Source of the DNA: an uncultured Flavobacterium sp.
GTDB taxonomy: Bacteria; Bacteroidota; Bacteroidia; Flavobacteriales; Flavobacteriaceae
Assembly (NCBI RefSeq): GCF_946482535.1
Contig: NZ_CAMLRU010000075.1
Location: 1 to 11,829, forward strand
Length of the DNA stretch: 11,829 nt
Direction of reading: 5' to 3'
The position numbers were made by a program, and so were the translations under genes. Each line of letters begins with the position of its first letter. Position 1 is the stretch's first letter. Shown one piece after another: positions 6,869 through 11,829 of this stretch. Under the pieces are notes generated by a model, which saw nothing but the letters and a program-made list of their open reading frames with translations, was not told where the DNA came from and did no database searches.

Positions 6869-6876
6869 TATTTTTG
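6869..6876 (+). promoter_or_regulatory. Candidate -7 promoter element of the diheme cytochrome gene
   Basis: TATTTTTG is a full match to the Bacteroidota -7 consensus TAnnTTTG and ends 20 bases before the ATG at 6897. A TTTA near 6850 is the only -33-like sequence at about the right distance. The 111-bp gap (6786-6896) is very AT-rich, includes a T-run at 6818-6826 without a stem and has no clear terminator for the thioesterase gene. Confidence 0.45.
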
Positions 6877-6896
6877 GATTGCATTTAAAAAATCGT

Positions 6897-8021
6897 ATGA
6901 AAAATAATTACTTACAAGCACTTGCCATAATTTTAATTTTTGCTGTTTTTACTTCTTGTTCAGATAAAGATGATGAGTACACACCCGTTTCTCCGGTGGT
7001 GGTTGACCTAACTCAAGTTCCTTATCCGAAGTTATCGGACTACAAATTTTTTGAAGGTGAAATGAAGGATTTAATTCCCGCTTTAAATGTAATTCCTTAT
7101 GAACCTTCCAGTGTTCTTTTCAGTGATTATGCCCATAAAAAAAGATTTGTTTGGATGCCCGTTGGTACCAAAGCTACCTTCAACGGAGATGATAAAATTT
7201 TAAATCTTCCGGTTGGTGCTGTGCTGATCAAAAATTTTTATTACGACAATGTTCAACCCGAAAATGTTACTAAAATCATTGAAACGCGAATCATGATTCG
7301 CAAAGACACGGGATGGATTTTTGCTGATTATGTCTGGAATAACGAACAAACGGAAGCCTTTTTAGATTTGGCGGGAAGTTATGTACCTATAAGCTGGAAA
7401 GACGAAAACAACGTTACCAGAAATGTAAATTATAGAATTCCGTCAGAAGTGCAATGCATTGTTTGTCACAAAGAAAGAATAGAGATTCCGGGAGGAGAAG
7501 TAACTACTTATATCCCCATCGGCATCAAACCACAAAACCTAAATTTCAATTACAATTACGGTACAGAATCTAAAAACCAATTGACCAAATGGATTGAGCA
7601 AGGGTATCTAGAAAGTAACTTTACTTTCCCTACAGCCGAAAATACCGTAGTTAATTATGACGATACTTCTAAACCATTAGAACAAAGAGTTCGTGCTTAT
7701 TTTGACATCAACTGTGCCCATTGTCATGCACAAGACAGACATTGTGATTACAGACCAATGCGATTTGCCTACAGTGAAACCGGTGGTGCTAACGGTCATA
7801 CAAACATGGGCGTTTGTGTTCCTACTGCAGACATGCAAGATTTTCCTAGTGCTTACAGCTCTATCATAAAACCCGGAAATGTGGATCGCTCTATGCTCTA
7901 CTACAGAATCAACACCACCGACGAATCATATAGAATGCCGCTTCACGGAAGAACTTTGATTCATGAAGAAGGGGTTGCACTTATAGAAGAATGGATCAAT
8001 TCATTAACCGGTTGTCCGTAA
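6897..8021 (+). CDS. Diheme c-type cytochrome lipoprotein, HNE_0200/SO2930-like family
   Basis: This is a predicted lipid-anchored electron-transfer protein of the envelope. It has 374 residues from ATG 6897; a TTG at 6879 would add six residues ahead of the signal peptide. The signal ends F-A-V-F-T-S-C with C21 as the lipidation site. It is followed by S-D-K-D-D-E, an acidic stretch of the kind that can direct Bacteroidota lipoproteins to the surface. Two heme c motifs are visible: C187-I-V-C190-H191 and C273-A-H-C276-H277. A Y-R-M-P-L near 345-349 holds a Met that may be an axial ligand. Further Cys at 283, 307 and 373 could form disulfides. The F-F-E-G-E-M-K-D-L, F-S-D-Y-A-H-K-K-R-F-V-W-M-P and R-A-Y-F-D-I-N-C-A-H-C-H stretches match my memory of the TIGR03806 family. 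A 35-bp gap leads to the VCBS gene, so the two are probably co-transcribed. Its redox partner is unknown. Confidence 0.85.
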   Translation: MKNNYLQALAIILIFAVFTSCSDKDDEYTPVSPVVVDLTQVPYPKLSDYKFFEGEMKDLIPALNVIPYEPSSVLFSDYAHKKRFVWMPVGTKATFNGDDKILNLPVGAVLIKNFYYDNVQPENVTKIIETRIMIRKDTGWIFADYVWNNEQTEAFLDLAGSYVPISWKDENNVTRNVNYRIPSEVQCIVCHKERIEIPGGEVTTYIPIGIKPQNLNFNYNYGTESKNQLTKWIEQGYLESNFTFPTAENTVVNYDDTSKPLEQRVRAYFDINCAHCHAQDRHCDYRPMRFAYSETGGANGHTNMGVCVPTADMQDFPSAYSSIIKPGNVDRSMLYYRINTTDESYRMPLHGRTLIHEEGVALIEEWINSLTGCP

Positions 8022-8056
8022 ACATTAATATCAATAAATCAACTAAACCATCAATA

Positions 8057-10120
8057 ATGAAAAAAATTACTTTAATTATTTCCTTGTTTTTTGCAATGCA
8101 ATTGGCAAAAGCACAAGACACCTGTGCCTCGGCGCTCAATATTACCGCAGGTTTACATGTAGTTGGACCTATAAACGGAACGGATGTTCCTTCGCCTTGT
8201 GAAGGTGGTGATGCTGTTCCTACAAACAATCGCATCCCTGCCGGAGAATGGTATGCCTATACCCCAACCCAAAATTATACGGTTACCATCACAACCGATA
8301 TTTCACAGAATACTCCAAGAGTAGACACCCGATTTCATGTTTACACAGGAACTTGTGGTGCTTTAACTTGTTTTGGTGGAGATGATGATGGTGGAGCCAA
8401 TTATTCATCTGTAGATATCTTCAACGTTGTAGCCGGAACTACTTATTACATAGCATGGGATAACCGTTGGTTAACTACCGCAAACAATAATGGATTTACA
8501 TTCCAATTATCTGAAGCACCAATTGTGGTACCTCCGGTAACTCCGATCACATATACTAACCAAACCATCAGTACCATTAACAGTGGCTACAACATTTGTA
8601 TGGTAGACATGAATGGTGATAATTTAGACGACCTTGTTGGGGTTAGTAACAACAATTTGAGAGTACACTACCAAGGAGCAGGCGGAACATTGACCGTAAC
8701 TGATTATCCAATTACAGGAACCAGTTTGATGCCAAATTGGAGTCTGGCAGCCGGTGACTACAACCGAGATGGTTTTAATGATTTGATATTAGGTAACGGA
8801 AGTGGTATTTCTATCTGGAAATCTAACAGCGGTACCGGTTATACCAGCATTACTCCCGGACAATATATTTTCTGTCAAAGAACTAACTTTGCTGACCTTA
8901 ATGATGACGGAAACTTAGACTTGTTCTCTTGTCATGATATTGATGCTAACGTTTATTACTTGAATGATGGTGCCGGTAATTTGACTTACTACCAATCAAA
9001 CACTACACCGGGCGCTATGAATTTGAGTTCTATGACCAATGACGGCGGAAACTATTCAACACTATTTACCGATTTTGATAATGATGGCGATACTGATGTT
9101 TTCATCTCAAAATGTTCAGGACCACCTTGTCAATTATTCCGATATGATGGCGGAAATGTATACACTAATGTTTCTGCAACTGCAGCTATTGATATCACGC
9201 CTATTCAAACTTGGTCTTCTGCTATAGCCGATTTTGACAATGATGGCGATATGGATATTATCATTACTGCCAGTGCAGGTACTCACAAATTCTTCAGAAA
9301 TAACTTTGAAACCACTAACACCATCAGTGCGTTTACCAACATTACTGCCGGTTCAGGATGGGATACCAACACTTCTACCAACATTGACAATGTTGCTTAT
9401 GACTTTGACAACGATGGTAAAGTTGATGTTTTAGGTGGTGGAAACAAAATTATGTTCAACCAAGGAAATAATACTTTTGCCGGCGTAAGCTACACCGGAA
9501 TTGGTATTGGAGCGGTTGGTGATTTAAACAACGATGGTTTCTTAGACATTCAAAACGGAACTACCATTCGTTATGCCGTTCCTAACAACAACAATTGGAT
9601 TAAATTAGCCTTCCAAGGTATCCAAAGTAACCGTAACGGAATTGGTGCCAGAGTAGAAATCTATGGCGCTTGGGGTAAACAAATCAGAGATGTACGCAGC
9701 GGTGAAGGATTCCGCTACATGAGTAGTTTAAATGCACATTTCGGTATTGGTACTGCTACCACTATCGACCAAGTAATTGTTAGATGGCCTTCAGGTATTG
9801 TTGACACTTTCAACAATGTTACTCCTAACCAAACATTACTTGTAACGGAAGGTGCAACTTTAGGAGGAAACGCATTTGAAAACACCGTGTTTACAGTTTA
9901 TCCAAACCCGGTTAAACACAACCTTAATATTACCATAAGCACAGCAAATCCTGTTGAATTCACTTCAGCTCAAATTTTTGATTTGAATGGAAGAATGGTT
10001 ATGGAAAGTGCCGTTCAAAATCAAACCATTCCGGTTAATCAATTGGCTACCGGTACCTACATTTTGATGTTAAAAGATACCCAAGGAAAAGATTATTCTC
10101 AAAAATTCGTGAAAGAATAA
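8057..10120 (+). CDS. T9SS-secreted FG-GAP/VCBS repeat protein with ASPIC/UnbV domain (CRTAC1-like)
   Basis: This large extracellular protein probably binds or adheres rather than catalyses; no enzyme motif is visible. It has 687 residues from ATG 8057, where the signal peptide M-K-K-I-T-L-I-I-S...A-K-A-Q begins. The same frame runs back to 7991 inside the cytochrome gene, but those 22 residues precede the signal. Residues about 24-153 form a beta-rich, PPC-like domain with several Cys. Seven calcium-binding loops of form DxDxDGxxD start near 184, 234, 280, 339, 392, 449 and 489, enough for one seven-bladed FG-GAP/VCBS propeller. Residues about 523-598 are ASPIC/UnbV: N-R-N-G-I-G-A-R-V, then R-D-V-R-S-G-E-G-F, and F-G-I-G...V-I-V-R-W-P-S-G. 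The last ~75 residues are a type A T9SS sorting domain, with Y-P-N-P-V near 614 and G-T-Y-I-L-M-L near 656. A strong terminator follows. Confidence 0.92.
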   Translation: MKKITLIISLFFAMQLAKAQDTCASALNITAGLHVVGPINGTDVPSPCEGGDAVPTNNRIPAGEWYAYTPTQNYTVTITTDISQNTPRVDTRFHVYTGTCGALTCFGGDDDGGANYSSVDIFNVVAGTTYYIAWDNRWLTTANNNGFTFQLSEAPIVVPPVTPITYTNQTISTINSGYNICMVDMNGDNLDDLVGVSNNNLRVHYQGAGGTLTVTDYPITGTSLMPNWSLAAGDYNRDGFNDLILGNGSGISIWKSNSGTGYTSITPGQYIFCQRTNFADLNDDGNLDLFSCHDIDANVYYLNDGAGNLTYYQSNTTPGAMNLSSMTNDGGNYSTLFTDFDNDGDTDVFISKCSGPPCQLFRYDGGNVYTNVSATAAIDITPIQTWSSAIADFDNDGDMDIIITASAGTHKFFRNNFETTNTISAFTNITAGSGWDTNTSTNIDNVAYDFDNDGKVDVLGGGNKIMFNQGNNTFAGVSYTGIGIGAVGDLNNDGFLDIQNGTTIRYAVPNNNNWIKLAFQGIQSNRNGIGARVEIYGAWGKQIRDVRSGEGFRYMSSLNAHFGIGTATTIDQVIVRWPSGIVDTFNNVTPNQTLLVTEGATLGGNAFENTVFTVYPNPVKHNLNITISTANPVEFTSAQIFDLNGRMVMESAVQNQTIPVNQLATGTYILMLKDTQGKDYSQKFVKE

Positions 10121-10137
10121 TTGACTAATTTCTCCAT

Positions 10138-10175
10138 AAAAAAAGCCCTCTTGCAAAAACAAGAGGGCTTTTTTT
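10138..10175. terminator. Strong bidirectional rho-independent terminator
   Basis: Perfect 16-base arms (10138-10153 and 10160-10175) each contain GCCCTCTTG or its complement and are flanked by A7/T7 runs, around the loop CAAAAA. The T-run extends to 10177. The structure sits between convergent genes and has poly-T on both strands, so it can stop transcripts from the VCBS gene (+) and from the DUF5777 gene (-). Confidence 0.93.
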
Positions 10176-10190
10176 TTATACTTTATTTTC

Positions 10191-11030
10191 TTAGAAAACT
10201 CTCAATAAATTAAATCCAAAGAAAATATCACCGGTTCCCCAATCACCGGTTGAGCTACCTAAAAATCCGGCTTCATGCATTCCCTGTGAATTGCTGAAGT
10301 GCATTTGGAAAACGTGACCACCGGTTTCTAAATCAACCCCAATAGACAACGGATCACGAAACGGAGAACTGCTCGAACGGTTCAAGTGTGCGGCATAATC
10401 CACATTTAAAGACCAACGTTTGGCAAACTTATACCTTCCGCCCATTCCGATAGCATATTGACCGTTGTCTTGATTGTCATCAATCACAAAATTTTCATGA
10501 AAATAAGTGGGTGCCAACTCTAAAGATAAATTATTATTAAACTTTCTGGAAACCAACAACTGACCCACATAAGTCAATCGATTGTTGAACTTCATTTCGG
10601 GATAGAGACTTTCTTTTAAAGTATTGTTAATGGCCAAACTGGTAAAACCGGCAATCGCAAAAGGAAAACCATTAGTTTCTTGGGATTTTAGTAAAAATTT
10701 ACCCGAAAAATCATAGGCGATTTCACTTCTTGCTCCACTAATCGTAAACCAATCGTTTAATCCGTAAACAAATTTTAATTGGGTAACGGCATTATCCAAT
10801 CCGTAAAACCCTTCGAAACCGTCTTTCACTGAACCGAATCTATGGGCTACAATAAAATATAAATCACCTTTAGCAGCCAACTTGGTCGATTCGATATTGA
10901 CAATCTTTAATCCTTTAAAGGCTGCTTCAACTTTGCTCTTTCCGGAAGCAGCGGTGTCAATTTCATTCAATAAATCATCTTGAGCCATAACACTCAAAGG
11001 AAACAAAAACAATAATAAAGCTTTTTTCAT
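10191..11030 (-). CDS. DUF5777 family outer-membrane beta-barrel protein
   Basis: This is a predicted outer-membrane beta-barrel of unknown function found in Bacteroidota. It has 279 residues. The signal peptide is M-K-K-A-L-L-L-F-L-F-P-L-S-V-M-A-Q (1-17). The mature part alternates hydrophobic and polar residues in many short strands and ends in an aromatic residue (...N-L-L-R-V-F), as outer-membrane barrels do. Family-like stretches include I-V-A-H-R-F-G-S near 58-65, L-K-F-V-Y-G-L-N-D-W-F near 84-94, and G-G-H-V-F-Q-M-H-F-S-N-S-Q-G near 236-249. The ATG at 11030 precedes the signal peptide directly. It lies 33 bp downstream of the OB-fold gene on the same strand, so the two probably form one transcript ending at the two-way terminator. 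Nearby cytochrome lipoproteins suggest a redox context. As I recall, DUF5777 genes often sit near cytochrome c and YceI genes in Flavobacteria, but this is from memory. Confidence 0.8.
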   Translation of the reverse strand: MKKALLLFLFPLSVMAQDDLLNEIDTAASGKSKVEAAFKGLKIVNIESTKLAAKGDLYFIVAHRFGSVKDGFEGFYGLDNAVTQLKFVYGLNDWFTISGARSEIAYDFSGKFLLKSQETNGFPFAIAGFTSLAINNTLKESLYPEMKFNNRLTYVGQLLVSRKFNNNLSLELAPTYFHENFVIDDNQDNGQYAIGMGGRYKFAKRWSLNVDYAAHLNRSSSSPFRDPLSIGVDLETGGHVFQMHFSNSQGMHEAGFLGSSTGDWGTGDIFFGFNLLRVF

Positions 11031-11063
11031 AGTTTGATAATTAGATTTTTTTATACATTTAAT

Positions 11064-11459
11064 TTAATAATATTCAATCACGGTGCATTGATCCATTTGA
11101 ATTTCTTCTAACAAATCGTCAAAACCCACTAAACGCCCTTTTAAATTAATCGAATCTTGGATTTTTATATTGTCCGGTAGTTTGTCGGAAAATCGGGCCG
11201 ATAATTTTTCATCCACCGTGATGATTTTGTTGGCTATATCGATGTTAGATATTTTACCGCGAACTGCTACCGTTTTATCCAAATACTTGGCATTAGCCAA
11301 ACTGTCATTTTCGGTAAAAGAAGTGAAGATCTCTTGAACAGTGGTCGAGAAGTCAGCTTCTTCAGAAGCGATGTCTCTATGGTCTTGGTAGATGTATTTA
11401 TAGGCTCCATAACCTACCACCAATAGAATAATCCCTAAAATAAAAACCTTTTTCTTCAT
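11064..11459 (-). CDS. Small membrane-anchored OB-fold (tRNA_anti-like) protein
   Basis: The function is unknown. The protein has 131 residues: an N-terminal membrane helix or uncleaved signal at about 5-22 (K-K-K, then I-L-G-I-I-L-L-V-V-G-Y-G-A), a short charged linker, and from about 60 a small beta domain. That domain pattern (K-T-V-A-V-R-G-K-I-S-N-I, then I-I-T-V-D-E, I-N-L-K-G-R-L-V-G-F-D-D-L-L and an ending E-I-Q-M-D-Q-C) fits the tRNA_anti-like OB-fold family. Such proteins in Bacteroidota are usually exported, so nucleic-acid binding should not be assumed. There is no lipobox Cys, and one Cys is seen at 125. The start is ATG 11459. The gene leads the two-gene unit with DUF5777 and diverges from the monoheme cytochrome across a 77-bp region. 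Confidence 0.72.
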   Translation of the reverse strand: MKKKVFILGIILLVVGYGAYKYIYQDHRDIASEEADFSTTVQEIFTSFTENDSLANAKYLDKTVAVRGKISNIDIANKIITVDEKLSARFSDKLPDNIKIQDSINLKGRLVGFDDLLEEIQMDQCTVIEYY

Positions 11460-11477
11460 AAAAACGTTAATTTATAA

Positions 11478-11498
11478 TTACATAATGTAAACTTAAGT
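11478..11498. promoter_or_regulatory. Palindromic operator-like site in the divergent promoter region
   Basis: TTACAT-A-ATGTAA (11478-11490) is a perfect 6+6 inverted repeat, directly followed by the 8-base palindrome ACTTAAGT (11491-11498). Both lie in the 77-bp divergent gap (11460-11536). On the - strand TAAGTTTA (11489-11496) matches TAnnTTTG at seven of eight positions, and on the + strand TAAATTTA (11511-11518) does too. A regulator serving both genes would fit, but AT-rich DNA yields palindromes by chance. Confidence 0.35.
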
Positions 11499-11536
11499 CA
11501 TTTTATTTATTAAATTTATTCAAAAAAATTAAAATC

Positions 11537-11829
11537 ATGAAAAAGAATACCTTCTTAATTTCAGTATTTGTTCTCGGCACAGTTCTTGTCAGTAGCTGTA
11601 CCAATGATTCCTCTGATGATTTATCAGGCATTGGCGATCTTGATGAAGTAACTTATACTAACACCGTAAAAAGCATTATCGACAACAATTGTATTTCTTG
11701 TCATGCCGCTACTCCTATAAACGGAGCACCTATGTCTTTAACTACTTACGAAAATGTTAAAGATGCGGTTCAAAACAGAGGATTATTAGACAGAATTTCC
11801 AGAGCACAAGGCGCAGAAGGCATGATGCC
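11537..11829 (+). CDS. Monoheme c-type cytochrome lipoprotein, 3'-truncated by window end
   Basis: This is a predicted envelope electron-transfer lipoprotein, of which the first 97 codons are present. ATG 11537 begins a lipoprotein signal with K-K-N, a hydrophobic core and V-L-V-S-S-C, C21 being the lipidation site. An acidic tail follows (T-N-D-S-S-D-D), resembling Bacteroidota surface-export signals. Residues Y40 to I48 (Y-T-N-T-V-K-S-I-I) then lead into the heme c motif C52-I-S-C55-H56. L-T-T-Y-E-N-V-K-D-A-V at about 69-79 and the G-M-M-P at the window edge match small Bacteroidota cytochromes, in which a Met in such an M-P motif is the likely distal ligand. No stop is reached, so the length and any further domains are unknown. 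It diverges from the OB-fold/DUF5777 pair and lies about 3.5 kb from the diheme cytochrome. Confidence 0.85.
   Translation, partial: MKKNTFLISVFVLGTVLVSSCTNDSSDDLSGIGDLDEVTYTNTVKSIIDNNCISCHAATPINGAPMSLTTYENVKDAVQNRGLLDRISRAQGAEGMM

Noticed and set aside
9039..9434. Two Met/Leu-rich + strand frames inside the VCBS gene
   Set aside because: They are out-of-frame readings of repeated GATnnTGATGG calcium-loop codons.
8057..10120. Possible CRISPR-like or tandem DNA repeats in the VCBS gene
   Set aside because: The repetition is at the protein level (calcium loops at uneven spacing of roughly 40-60 residues) and the DNA copies diverge. It is a coding propeller, not an array.

Overview
The window looks like ordinary chromosome from a Flavobacterium-type member of the Bacteroidota. 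The composition is AT-rich. Start contexts are A-rich with little Shine-Dalgarno signal. Promoter-like TAnnTTTG boxes are present. One secreted protein ends in a type IX secretion (T9SS) C-terminal domain, and several domain families typical of the phylum appear (DUF4476, DUF5777). No tRNA, rRNA, CRISPR array, phage or insertion sequence was seen.

Region 1 (1-2598, + strand) is an ABC importer operon: the 3' part of a class III substrate-binding protein, a FecCD/BtuC permease and an ATPase. This is the type that carries metal chelates such as siderophores, heme or cobalamin. Region 2 (2608-3762, - strand) holds two RNA-modification genes. TrmL makes the 2'-O-methyl mark at the tRNA wobble base, and RluE makes a 23S rRNA pseudouridine. 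A degenerate AT-rich palindromic repeat lies between them. Region 3 (3787-4783, - strand) is a secreted DUF4476 protein with two seven-threonine tracts, closed by a hairpin terminator. Region 4 (4922-6785, + strand) is rmuC overlapping an acyl-CoA thioesterase gene by 8 bp.

Region 5 (6897-11829) is the most distinctive part. A diheme c-type cytochrome lipoprotein (HNE_0200/SO2930-like) is followed after 35 bp by a large T9SS-exported protein with seven calcium-binding FG-GAP/VCBS repeats and an ASPIC/UnbV domain. A strong two-way terminator then separates this pair from an oppositely oriented pair: a DUF5777 outer-membrane beta-barrel and a small membrane-anchored OB-fold protein. A further monoheme cytochrome lipoprotein diverges from that pair and runs off the window end; its start had to be read directly because the gene is truncated. 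The density of heme lipoproteins beside an outer-membrane barrel and a secreted protein suggests an envelope or cell-surface redox module. That reading is an inference from context.

Several maximal reading frames begin too early. I moved the starts of the permease, trmL, rluE, the DUF4476 gene, the diheme cytochrome and the VCBS gene downstream, using start codons, signal peptides, family N-termini and a terminator that overlaps one false start. No stretch longer than 300 bases lacks a gene. I see nothing that clearly amounts to an undescribed system. The best candidate for follow-up is the cytochrome/barrel cluster.
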